A stretch of 64,000 nt of DNA, taken from assembly GCF_002407065.1 (NCBI RefSeq), contig NZ_CP023564.1:2418001-2482000 (forward strand). The letters run 5' to 3'. How positions within the stretch are numbered: the first letter of the stretch is position 1; every line of letters starts with the position of its first letter. The translations under genes were made by a program, and so were the position numbers. This stretch comes from Brachybacterium ginsengisoli (GTDB lineage: Bacteria; Actinomycetota; Actinomycetes; Actinomycetales; Dermabacteraceae). The notes beneath the pieces were generated by a model. That model searched no databases and was not told the origin of the DNA. It was given only the letters and a program-made list of their open reading frames with translations. Below, piece by piece: positions 1 through 7,320 of the stretch.

Positions 1-1066
1 GCGCGGGGACGCCCGGGACGCCGACTGGGAGGCGACGCTCGAGGCCGGGGCGGAGAAGTACGCCGCTCTGCTGGACCGCCCCTGGTGGCAGCATCCCGTC
101 TCTCTGGTCGCCGCCGCCGTCGCAGCGTGCGCCGCAGCGGCCACGGGGATCGGGATCCTGGGACTGCGCCGGGGAGCTCGACGCCGGGTCGATGAGGCCC
201 TGCCGCGATACGGCGAGGTGCTCTCCCGCCGCGAGATCACCGACTCCGCCGCCCGCACGCTGCCCGCCACCTCGCCCTATGCACAGGCGGTGCTGCGACA
301 GCATGAGACCTACACCGAGCAGATCAGCACGGCCGAGCGCCTGCACGCCGATCTTCCCGTCGAGCAGGACCGCACCTGGGGCTGGGGATTCAGCTCCGAG
401 CAGCGCCGGATCGCCCACGAGTTCTCGAGCACCGTGGAGAGCCTGGACGAGGCGGAGGGCGAGATCATCGCCGCCGCGGATCTCCTGCACCGGATCGGGC
501 AGTGGCGTGCGGCCTGGGACCGGGAGCTGGAGCCGCTGCGCGACTCCCTCACGCAGCTGGACGAGCTGACCGCGGATCCCGGCGCGGACGGGGCCTCTCC
601 CGAGGAGGAGGCCGCGCTCGCCGAGCTGAGGGCTCTGGGCGAGGACGCGTCCGCGGAGATGGATTCCCTGACCGCGCGCCTCGAGGCCGACGAGATCGAT
701 CCGGACTCCGCGCTCGAGGCCCTGGACACCCTCACCCGTGAGCTCTCGGCGGCCGTCGCGCGGCTGCAGGGCCACCGGATCAACCACCTCGCCGAGGACG
801 AGGAGGAGGCGGAGGTCCTGCGCGAGGCCGCCGAGGAGGTGGAGGACTCCGACTACCGCACGCTGCGCGGGCGTCGGCATGTCCTGGAATCCCCGGCCGG
901 CCAGGACCAGTTCTGGAACCTCAGCCCGGTGCTGTGGTACGCGAGCTGGCGGCACGAGTCCACCGGCGCACTGGACATCTACCGCAACCCGCCCAGCTCG
1001 AGCGGCTCCACCAGCGGTTATTCGGGCGGCGGGTTCTCCGGCGCCGGCAGCTCGAGCCGCTTCTGA
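1..1066 (+). CDS. membrane-anchored protein, DUF5129/TPM-like, 5' truncated by window edge
   Basis: The frame is open from base 2, so the gene begins before the window; only the C-terminal part, about 354 codons, is visible. It shows a single hydrophobic segment around visible residues 33-55, followed by a basic stretch, then a long charged, Glu/Ala-rich mostly helical region, and a Gly/Ser-rich tail ending SSSRF. A Gly/Ser tail with a terminal Arg-Phe is typical of TPM-domain (YgcG-like) membrane proteins and of the actinobacterial DUF5129 group. The N-terminal domain that would settle the family lies outside the window. The function is unknown; the topology suggests a membrane-anchored protein with a cytoplasmic helical domain. 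The family call is tentative, the gene call is firm. It converges with trpS, 19 bp away. Confidence 0.65.
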   Translation, partial: RGDARDADWEATLEAGAEKYAALLDRPWWQHPVSLVAAAVAACAAAATGIGILGLRRGARRRVDEALPRYGEVLSRREITDSAARTLPATSPYAQAVLRQHETYTEQISTAERLHADLPVEQDRTWGWGFSSEQRRIAHEFSSTVESLDEAEGEIIAAADLLHRIGQWRAAWDRELEPLRDSLTQLDELTADPGADGASPEEEAALAELRALGEDASAEMDSLTARLEADEIDPDSALEALDTLTRELSAAVARLQGHRINHLAEDEEEAEVLREAAEEVEDSDYRTLRGRRHVLESPAGQDQFWNLSPVLWYASWRHESTGALDIYRNPPSSSGSTSGYSGGGFSGAGSSSRF

Positions 1067-1085
1067 GGCCCGACTCCACGAAGGG

Positions 1086-2162
1086 TCAGTACACCATCCC
1101 CATGAACTCGCGGACCTTCGCGAGGGTGGCATCGGCCTCGGCGTTCGCCTTCTCGTTGCCCGCACGGAGCACGTCGAAGAGGTAGCCGGGATCCTTCTCG
1201 AGCTCGGCACGGCGGGCGCGGATCGGCGCGAGATGCTCGTTGAGCACCTCGGCGGTGTAGAGCTTCAGGGTGCCGGCGCCGCGGCCCCCGATCTCCTCGG
1301 CGATCTCCTCCGGAGTCCGCCCGCTCGCCTGGGACGCGATGGTCAGAAGGTTCGCGACCTCGGGTCGACCCTCGGGATCGTAGGTGATCTCCCGATCGGG
1401 GTCCGTCTTCGCCTTCTTGAGCTTCTTGAGCGTCTCGTCGGGGTCCATCCGCAGCATCACGGTGTTGCCGCGGGACTTGCTCATCTTGTGCTCGCCGTCC
1501 AGGCCCAGGATCGTCGGGGACTCGGAGAGCAGCGCATCGGGCTCGGGGAAGAAGGCCTCTCCCCCGGCGTAGCGCTCGTTGAAGCGGCGCGCGATGACGC
1601 GGGTCTGCTCGATGTGCGGCAGCTGGTCGCGGCCCACCGGCACCAGGTTGCCGTGGCAGAACAGGATGTCCGCGGCCTGATGGACCGGATAGGTCAGCAG
1701 CAGCCCGCCCATCGCGGACTTCCCGGCGGCGGCGAGCTCGTTCTTCACCGTGGGGTTCCGCTCGAGCTCGGGCTGGGTCACGAGCGAGAGGAACGGGAGC
1801 ATCAGCTGGTTCAGCGCCGGCACCGCGGAGTGGGTGAAGATCGTCGAGCGCTCCGGATCGATGCCGACGGCCAGGTAGTCCGTCAGCAGCTCGCGGACGG
1901 AGCCCTTGATGTCCCCGATCACCTCACGATCGGTGATGACCTGGTAGTCCGCGACGATCACCCACGTCTCCACCCCGGAGTCCTGGAGCCGGACGCGGTT
2001 GCGCAGCGAGCCGAAGTAGTGGCCGACGTGCAGGGCGCCGGTGGGGCGGTCACCGGTGAGCATGCGCAGCCCCGAGGGGTCGGACCGGATCTTGTCCCAG
2101 ATCCGGTCGCTGCGCTGCTGGGCGGTGTCGTAGCTGGTGCGGGTGTCGTTCGGTGCGGTCAC
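1086..2162 (-). CDS. trpS: tryptophan--tRNA ligase (TrpRS)
   Basis: Cytoplasmic class Ic aminoacyl-tRNA synthetase that charges tRNA(Trp) with tryptophan. The 358-residue protein has the HIGH-type signature as HVGH at residues 45-48 (context TGALHVGHYFGSL) and the second ATP-binding signature KMSKS at 226-230, followed by RGN. Length is close to that of the family. The GTG start overlaps the TGA of the upstream lacI-type gene by 4 bp (GTGA), so the two are probably translationally coupled. Coupling a synthetase to a sugar repressor is unusual and is likely chance neighbourhood rather than a shared pathway. GC-rich genomes sometimes carry a second trpS; whether this is the only copy cannot be seen here. 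Confidence 0.95.
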   Translation of the reverse strand: MTAPNDTRTSYDTAQQRSDRIWDKIRSDPSGLRMLTGDRPTGALHVGHYFGSLRNRVRLQDSGVETWVIVADYQVITDREVIGDIKGSVRELLTDYLAVGIDPERSTIFTHSAVPALNQLMLPFLSLVTQPELERNPTVKNELAAAGKSAMGGLLLTYPVHQAADILFCHGNLVPVGRDQLPHIEQTRVIARRFNERYAGGEAFFPEPDALLSESPTILGLDGEHKMSKSRGNTVMLRMDPDETLKKLKKAKTDPDREITYDPEGRPEVANLLTIASQASGRTPEEIAEEIGGRGAGTLKLYTAEVLNEHLAPIRARRAELEKDPGYLFDVLRAGNEKANAEADATLAKVREFMGMVY

Positions 2163-3178
2163 CGCTCCATGCTAGCGGCCCCGTCGGGTGCCGCCGCCGT
2201 CGAGCCGCGCACGATGAGCTGGGGCCGGACCACGACCTCGGTGCGGGCGGGCCGGCGCGAGTCCTCGCCGCCGCCCAGTGCCGAGCGCACGGCGGCCCGG
2301 GCGATGGAGCCGACGGCCTGGCGCACGGTGGTCAGCGGAGGGCTGGTCAGCGCGGCCCAGGAGACATCGTCGTACCCAGCCACGGAGACGTCCCGCGGCA
2401 CGTTCAGCCCCTGGGACCGGACGCCTTCGAGCGCACCCGCCGCCATCACGTCCGAGCCGCAGAGGATCGCCGTGGCGCCGCGGTCCACGAGGTCGCGCGC
2501 CGCCTCGTAGCCGCCGGCGTAGGAGAAGTCGGTGAAGGAGACCGGCTGCTCCTCCTGCCCCCACTCGGCGGTGACGGCCTCGAAGACCCGCAGCTTCTCG
2601 CGCACCGGCCAGGTGTGCTCGTCGCCGACCGCGAGGCCCACCCGCTGGTGGCCGAGCTCCTGGAAGTGGGTGAGCACGGAGCGCACCGCATGCTCCTCGT
2701 CCGTGGAGAGGAAGGCCGCGTCGAGCTCCTCGCGCACGCCGTTGACGAGGACCAGCGGGGTGCCCGCGGCGGTGATCCCCCGGTAGTGGTCGATCGGCCC
2801 GCGGTGCTGGGCGTGGTGGCCGGAAACGACGATGATCGCGTCGACCCCGCATTGCAAGAATCGTTGCAAGAACTCGTGCTCGCGCTCCACCGTGCGGGCC
2901 CTGATGGCCACCAGCGCGGAGGCGCCGCGCTCGAAGAGCTCGGCCTCGATGCGCTCCACCCAGGCGGCGAAGACCTGGTTGTCCAGGTCGGGCACGAGCA
3001 CGCCGACGAGCGGCCCCGACCCGACCTGGACCGGCCCCGGATCCCGACCCAGCCGTCGGGCGATCTCCTGCACTGACTGGCGGGTCGCCTCGTTGACGCC
3101 GGCCTTCCCGTTCAGCACGCGCGAGACCGTCGCCTCGCTGACCCCCGCGGCCCGGGCGATGTCGATGAGACGCGCCAT
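2159..3178 (-). CDS. LacI-family transcriptional regulator of the adjacent sugar operon
   Basis: A 339-residue repressor with an N-terminal LacI helix-turn-helix (RLIDIARAAGVSEATVSRVL at about residues 3-22), the hinge, and a periplasmic-binding-protein-like effector domain to the C-terminus. The start is the ATG at 3178, just before the HTH and preceded by a strong GGAAGGAGG ribosome site; the frame stays open much further upstream but that part is non-coding. It is divergent from the alpha-glucoside importer genes with repeated TTCTTGC elements between them, and is the natural candidate regulator (MalR-like). Two perfect TTGCAAGAA repeats lie inside its own coding sequence at 2852-2872 and may be an extra operator. 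The inducer is probably an alpha-glucoside, by context. Confidence 0.92.
   Translation of the reverse strand: MARLIDIARAAGVSEATVSRVLNGKAGVNEATRQSVQEIARRLGRDPGPVQVGSGPLVGVLVPDLDNQVFAAWVERIEAELFERGASALVAIRARTVEREHEFLQRFLQCGVDAIIVVSGHHAQHRGPIDHYRGITAAGTPLVLVNGVREELDAAFLSTDEEHAVRSVLTHFQELGHQRVGLAVGDEHTWPVREKLRVFEAVTAEWGQEEQPVSFTDFSYAGGYEAARDLVDRGATAILCGSDVMAAGALEGVRSQGLNVPRDVSVAGYDDVSWAALTSPPLTTVRQAVGSIARAAVRSALGGGEDSRRPARTEVVVRPQLIVRGSTAAAPDGAASMER
2852..2872. promoter_or_regulatory. putative intragenic LacI operator (two direct TTGCAAGAA repeats)
   Basis: TTGCAAGAA occurs perfectly at 2852-2860 and 2864-2872, spaced 12 bp. On the opposite strand this reads TTCTTGCAA, the same core found twice in the lacI/binding-protein intergenic region. 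It encodes FLQRFLQ in the repressor, so it could be coding coincidence. Similar TTGCAA-type repeats are known as MalR targets in actinomycetes. Confidence 0.45.
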
Positions 3179-3230
3179 CCCGGCCTCCTTCCCGGCCGCA
3201 CGCATCCTCACGTGTGGCCGAATCGATACC

Positions 3231-3255
3231 TGCAAGTTCTTGCGCATTCTTGCAC
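3231..3255. promoter_or_regulatory. LacI/MalR operator region
   Basis: GCAAG (3232-3236) faces CTTGC (3239-3243) as an inverted repeat, and TTCTTGC is repeated at 3237 and 3247, 10 bp apart (one helical turn). The second copy overlaps the -35 TTGCAC of the importer promoter, so binding here would block RNA polymerase. The location between the divergent regulator and importer genes supports the call. Confidence 0.7.
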
Positions 3256-3279
3256 AGAAGGTGCTTCCCGGCCTACTGT
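3250..3279 (+). promoter_or_regulatory. promoter of the sugar importer operon
   Basis: -35 TTGCAC at 3250-3255 and -10 TACTGT at 3274-3279, spacer 18 bp, about 57 bp upstream of the binding-protein start codon. The -35 is inside the repeated operator half-sites. Confidence 0.6.
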
Positions 3280-3335
3280 GTCCGCATCGAGCGCCGCCAC
3301 GGCCGGCGGGCGCTCCGCGATTCAAAGGAGAACAC

Positions 3336-4610
3336 GTGCTGATTCGTCGAAAGAGTTTCCTCGCCCTGAGCGGCCTCGCCGTCGGGACGACCCTGCTGGT
3401 CGCCTGCGGCGGCGGTTCCGGATCCGGCTCCGACGCCGGCGGTGACACCGGAGGCGGCGCGTCCGACAGCGGCGGCGGCGATGCGGCCGGCAAGCTGGTG
3501 ATCTGGGCCGACGAGGAGAAGGCCCCCGCGCTCGAGCCCTCGGCGAAGGCCTGGGGCACGGAGAACGGCATCGAGGTCGTCGTGGAGGTCGTCCCCGGTG
3601 ACGAGCTGCAGGGCAACTTCGTCACCGCCAACCAGGCCGGCAACGGCCCGGACGTCACCATGGGCGCCCACGACTGGATCGGGAACCTCGTGCAGAACGG
3701 CGCGATCTCCCCTGTGCAGCTGCCCGCCGACGTCGCGGACACCATCGCGCCGATCGGCATCGAGGCCGTGACCTACGACGGCCAGACCTACGGCGTCCCC
3801 TACGCCGTGGAGACCCTCGCGCTGTACGCGAACCACGCGCTCACCGACGTCCCGGAGCCCAGCTCGCTCGAGGAGCTCATCTCCGCCGGGAAGGCCGGCG
3901 GCGCGGACAACATCCTCTCGCTCCCCATCGGCGAGTCCGGCGATCCGTACCACATGCAGCCGATCTACACCTCGGCCGGCGGCTACCTGTTCGGCAAGGA
4001 CTCCGAGGGCAACCTCGACCCCGCCGACCTCGGCGTGGGCAAGGAGGGCTCCCTCACCGCGGCGGACAAGATCGCCGAGCTCGGCACGCAGGGCGTGCTG
4101 AAGAACTCCATCACCGGAGACAACTCGATCTCCCTGTTCGCCGAGGGCAAGTCCGCCTACCTGATCTCGGGCCCCTGGGCGCTCGCGGACGTCCGCAAGT
4201 CCGGCATCGAGTTCACCGTCTCCGCGATCCCCGGCTTCGAGGGCATGGAGCCGGCGGCCCCCTTCGCAGGCGTGAACTCCTTCTACGTCGCCTCCGCGGC
4301 CAAGAACGCGGGCTTCGCCCAGCAGTTCATGACCGATGTCGCGAGCTCGCCCGATGTCGCCAAGGCGATGTACGAGGCCAACCCGCTGCCTCCGGTGAAC
4401 CTGCAGCTGCGCGAGGACATCGCGGGCTCCGACGAGCACGTGATGATCTTCGCCGAGGCCGCGGAGTCGGCCGACCCGATGCCCGCCATCCCGGCGATGG
4501 CGGCGATCTGGGAGCCGCTGGGCATCGCCCAGGCCAACATCGTCGGCGGCGCCGATCCGCACGCGACCATGACCAAGGCCGGCGAGGAGATCGCCGCCGC
4601 GATCGGCTGA
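3336..4610 (+). CDS. ABC sugar importer, solute-binding lipoprotein (maltose/alpha-glucoside type)
   Basis: Extracytoplasmic binding protein of the carbohydrate uptake-1 family, 424 residues from the GTG at 3336 (AAAGGAG five bases upstream). The N-terminus is a lipoprotein signal: RRK at residues 4-6, a hydrophobic core and lipobox LVAC with the lipidated Cys at about residue 24, followed by a Gly/Ser/Asp-rich linker. The mature part contains typical features of MalE-like proteins (KLVIWADEEK near the start; GPWALADVRKSG; a late AGVNSFYVA region). It is first in an operon with two permeases and a GH13 alpha-glucosidase, which points to maltose, maltodextrin or a related alpha-glucoside. No ATPase is encoded here; actinomycetes commonly use a shared MsiK-type ATPase elsewhere. 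Regulation is probably by the divergent LacI protein. Confidence 0.93.
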   Translation: MLIRRKSFLALSGLAVGTTLLVACGGGSGSGSDAGGDTGGGASDSGGGDAAGKLVIWADEEKAPALEPSAKAWGTENGIEVVVEVVPGDELQGNFVTANQAGNGPDVTMGAHDWIGNLVQNGAISPVQLPADVADTIAPIGIEAVTYDGQTYGVPYAVETLALYANHALTDVPEPSSLEELISAGKAGGADNILSLPIGESGDPYHMQPIYTSAGGYLFGKDSEGNLDPADLGVGKEGSLTAADKIAELGTQGVLKNSITGDNSISLFAEGKSAYLISGPWALADVRKSGIEFTVSAIPGFEGMEPAAPFAGVNSFYVASAAKNAGFAQQFMTDVASSPDVAKAMYEANPLPPVNLQLREDIAGSDEHVMIFAEAAESADPMPAIPAMAAIWEPLGIAQANIVGGADPHATMTKAGEEIAAAIG

Positions 4611-4620
4611 TCCTCCCCCG

Positions 4621-4667
4621 GGAGCGATCCACCGCGCCGCCCTGAGGCGGCCGCGGTGGATCGCTCC
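4621..4667 (+). terminator. large intercistronic hairpin between binding protein and permease genes
   Basis: A 16-bp perfect inverted repeat (4621-4636 against 4652-4667, arm GGAGCGATCCACCGCG) encloses a second stem CCGCC/GGCGG with a CTGA loop. It starts 10 bp after the binding-protein stop. There is no T-run, so it is more likely an attenuator or mRNA-stabilising element than a complete terminator, giving more binding protein than permease. Confidence 0.7.
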
Positions 4668-4744
4668 GCCCTCGGCGCCGTCCCGTCCGCGCCGCCCCGT
4701 CCGCGCCGTCTCCCGCCCCTGTCCCCGAAAGGCGCAGTCGCCTC

Positions 4745-6322
4745 ATGACCTCGACCCATGCCCCCGCGCACCGGACCCGGTCCACCACGGTCCCGGCCGT
4801 GCTGACCCGCATCGCGGTGCTCGGCATCACCCTGGCGGTGACGGTCTTCATCGCCCCGGTCCTGATCTCCCAGCAGTCCTGGATGTGGCTGGCCGTGCTG
4901 CTGATCTCCGCGATCGGCATCTTCGTCCTGTACTCGACGAAGCGCTTCGTGCCGGGCAAGTACCTCTTCCCCGGCACCTTCTTCCTCTCGGTGTTCCTGA
5001 TCCTCCCTATCGTGCTGACCATCGGGTACTCCTTCACCAACTACGGCGACGGGACGCGCGGCACCAAGGAGCAGGCGATCGGCTCGATCGTGGCCAGCTC
5101 CGTCCAGCAGTCCGCGGACTCCCCGCGCTACTCGATGACGGTCGCCACCTCCGGATCCCCGACCGAGGGCCCCTTCGAGCTCTACCTGGTCGATCCCGCC
5201 GACGGCACGATCCATCGCGGCGGCGCCGAGACCGAGCTCGAGGAGGTCGATCCCGGCGACGCCACCGTGGTCGACGGCCGGGTCACCGAGGTCCCCGGGC
5301 TCACCGTCCTGGACCCCGGACAGGTGAACGCCATCTACAACGACCTCATGGAGCTCGCGGTCCCGGTCGACGACTCGAGCGCCGTGCGCCCGCTCGGCGT
5401 GAACCAGGCCTTCGTGGGCACCACGGTGCTGCAGTACGACGAGGCGAGCGACACCATCACCGACACCTCCTCCGGCGAGGAGTACACGGTCGCCACGATC
5501 GGGGACTCCGAGTACTTCGTGGACTCCACGGGCGAGCGGGCCTTCTCGCAGGGCTGGCTGCAGGGTGTGGGGCTGTCCAACTACCAGCGGCTGTTCACGA
5601 ACTCGACCGTGGCGGGGCAGTTCTTCTCGGCCTTCGGCTGGACCCTGGTGTTCGCGGCCGGGTCCGTGCTGACCACCTTCGCACTGGGGTTCGGCCTCGC
5701 CGTGATCCTCAACGACCAGCGCCTGCGGGGCCGCCGCCTCTACCGCTCGATCCTGATCATGCCGTACGCGGTCCCCGGCTTCATCTCGCTGCTGGTCTGG
5801 TCGAACTTCTACAACCGCGACTTCGGCCTGATCAACGAGACGCTGGGCCTGCACCTGGACTGGTTCGGCGATCCGACGCTGGCGAAGGTCGCGGTGCTGC
5901 TGACGAACCTGTGGATGGGCTTCCCCTACATGTTCATCGTCTCCACCGGCGCGCTCCAGGCGATCCCGGGCGAGCTGACCGAGGCCTCCCGGATGGACGG
6001 CGCCACCCGCTTCCAGACCACCTCGAAGATCGTGCTGCCGCTGCTGCTGGTGGCCGTCGCCCCGCTGCTGGTCTCGTCCTTCGCCTTCAACTTCAACAAC
6101 TTCAACGCGATCGAGCTGCTCACCGAGGGCGGGCCGTTCCCCGACGGCTCCGGCCGCGGCGCGACGGACATCCTGATCTCGATGGTCTACCGGATCGCCT
6201 TCGGCGGGTCCGGGGCGGACTTCGGCTTCGCCTCCGCGGTCTCGGTGTGCCTGTTCGTGCTCACCGGCGTGCTGGCCGCGCTCCAGTTCCGATTCACCAA
6301 CGTTCTCGAAGACGTCAACTGA
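4745..6322 (+). CDS. ABC sugar importer permease, MalF-like
   Basis: Inner-membrane permease, 525 residues, longer than most MalF homologues of Gram-positives because of a large extracytoplasmic insert. Hydrophobic segments lie around residues 20-40, 45-62 and 78-98; residues about 100-275 form a soluble, acidic loop equivalent to the MalF P2 loop; the rest is the permease core with further membrane segments. The coupling (EAA) loop for the ATPase is at about 408-430 (ELTEASRMDGATRFQTT...IVLP). The ATG is 134 bp downstream of the binding-protein gene behind the hairpin; GAAAGG upstream is a modest ribosome site. It pairs with the next gene to form the membrane channel. Confidence 0.93.
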   Translation: MTSTHAPAHRTRSTTVPAVLTRIAVLGITLAVTVFIAPVLISQQSWMWLAVLLISAIGIFVLYSTKRFVPGKYLFPGTFFLSVFLILPIVLTIGYSFTNYGDGTRGTKEQAIGSIVASSVQQSADSPRYSMTVATSGSPTEGPFELYLVDPADGTIHRGGAETELEEVDPGDATVVDGRVTEVPGLTVLDPGQVNAIYNDLMELAVPVDDSSAVRPLGVNQAFVGTTVLQYDEASDTITDTSSGEEYTVATIGDSEYFVDSTGERAFSQGWLQGVGLSNYQRLFTNSTVAGQFFSAFGWTLVFAAGSVLTTFALGFGLAVILNDQRLRGRRLYRSILIMPYAVPGFISLLVWSNFYNRDFGLINETLGLHLDWFGDPTLAKVAVLLTNLWMGFPYMFIVSTGALQAIPGELTEASRMDGATRFQTTSKIVLPLLLVAVAPLLVSSFAFNFNNFNAIELLTEGGPFPDGSGRGATDILISMVYRIAFGGSGADFGFASAVSVCLFVLTGVLAALQFRFTNVLEDVN

Positions 6323-6342
6323 GCCCGCGGAAGGGGTCCATC

Positions 6343-7242
6343 ATGAGTTCCACCTCCGTCCCGCAGAGCGGGCCGAAGCATCGCATGTCGTTCGGTCGCT
6401 GGTTCGCCGAGCTCGGGTGGCGGCACGTCGTCGGCATCCTGGCCGTCGTCTTCGCCGTGTTCCCGATCCTGTTCGTGCTCTCCGCCTCGCTCAACGAGAG
6501 CGGGTCGATCTCCGCCGCGGGGCTGCTCCCCACGGAGCGGATCACCCTCGAGCACTACGCCGTGATGCTCAACGGCGAGCGCGCGAACTTCCTGCGCTGG
6601 TACCTCAACACCATCATCGTGTGCGGTGTCGTCGCCATCGGCCAGGTGTTCCTCTCCCTGCTGGGCGCCTACGCCTTCAGCCGCCTGCGCTTCGCGGGCC
6701 GACGGGACGGCATGCTCGCCGTGCTGCTGGTCATGATGTTCCCCGCCATCCTCTCGATGATCGCCGTGTACACGATGGTCGCAGGCCTGGGCGAGGCGGT
6801 GCCGTGGCTGGGCCTGAACACCCTCTCCGGCTACATCGCCGTTCTCATGGGCGGCGCCTTCGGGCAGGTGTGGCTGCTCAAGGGCTTCTTCGACACCATC
6901 CCCCGGGAGCTGGACGAGGCAGCGATCCTCGACGGCGCGAGCCACTGGCAGGCCTTCTGCAGGATCCTGGTCCCGTCGATGACCCCGATCCTGGCCACGA
7001 CCCTGCTGCTGGCCCTGGTGGGCTCGATGAGCGAGTTCCTCATCGGCTCGATCTTCCTCACGGATGACTCGAAGAAGACCCTCGCCGTGGGGATGTACGG
7101 GATGTTCGCCTCCGACCGCTCGAACAATCTGGGCGTCTTCGCCGCCGGATCGGTCATGATCATGATCCCGGTGATCGTGCTCTACCAGTTCCTCCAGCGC
7201 TACATCGTCGGCGGCTCCACCGCCGGCGCCGTCAAGGGCTGA
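6343..7242 (+). CDS. ABC sugar importer permease, MalG-like
   Basis: Second channel subunit, 299 residues, beginning at the ATG at 6343 with GGAAGGGG upstream, 20 bp after the MalF-like stop. It has about six hydrophobic segments: the first at 25-47 after a short N-terminal tail, others within the permease domain. The EAA coupling motif is at about 189-211 (ELDEAAILDGASHWQAF...LVP), and the C-terminus YIVGGSTAGAVKG is typical of MalG-type permeases. It works with the MalF-like subunit and the binding lipoprotein; the ATPase is not in this locus. Confidence 0.93.
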   Translation: MSSTSVPQSGPKHRMSFGRWFAELGWRHVVGILAVVFAVFPILFVLSASLNESGSISAAGLLPTERITLEHYAVMLNGERANFLRWYLNTIIVCGVVAIGQVFLSLLGAYAFSRLRFAGRRDGMLAVLLVMMFPAILSMIAVYTMVAGLGEAVPWLGLNTLSGYIAVLMGGAFGQVWLLKGFFDTIPRELDEAAILDGASHWQAFCRILVPSMTPILATTLLLALVGSMSEFLIGSIFLTDDSKKTLAVGMYGMFASDRSNNLGVFAAGSVMIMIPVIVLYQFLQRYIVGGSTAGAVKG

Positions 7243-7254
7243 CCCCACCCACCG

Positions 7255-7310
7255 CACCACCGCACCACTGCACCACTGCACCACTGCACCACTGCACCAC
7301 TGCACCAACG
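7255..7310 (+). repeat. 8-bp tandem repeat (CACCACTG) in the leader of the alpha-glucosidase gene
   Basis: Seven consecutive octamers: one CACCACCG, five perfect CACCACTG (7263-7302) and a final CACCAACG. The array lies between the MalG stop and the glucosidase start, ending at the GGAAGG ribosome site. Unit-number changes would alter leader length, not the reading frame. Confidence 0.9.
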
Positions 7311-7320
7311 GAAGGACCCC

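Noticed and set aside
738..2510. A 590-codon plus-strand frame across trpS and lacI
   Set aside because: Mirror of the two real minus-strand genes; Arg/Gly/Val-rich with no recognisable domain.
2832..3335. Upstream in-frame extension of the binding protein
   Set aside because: Would run through the promoter and operator; the lipoprotein signal starts at GTG 3336 with a good ribosome site.
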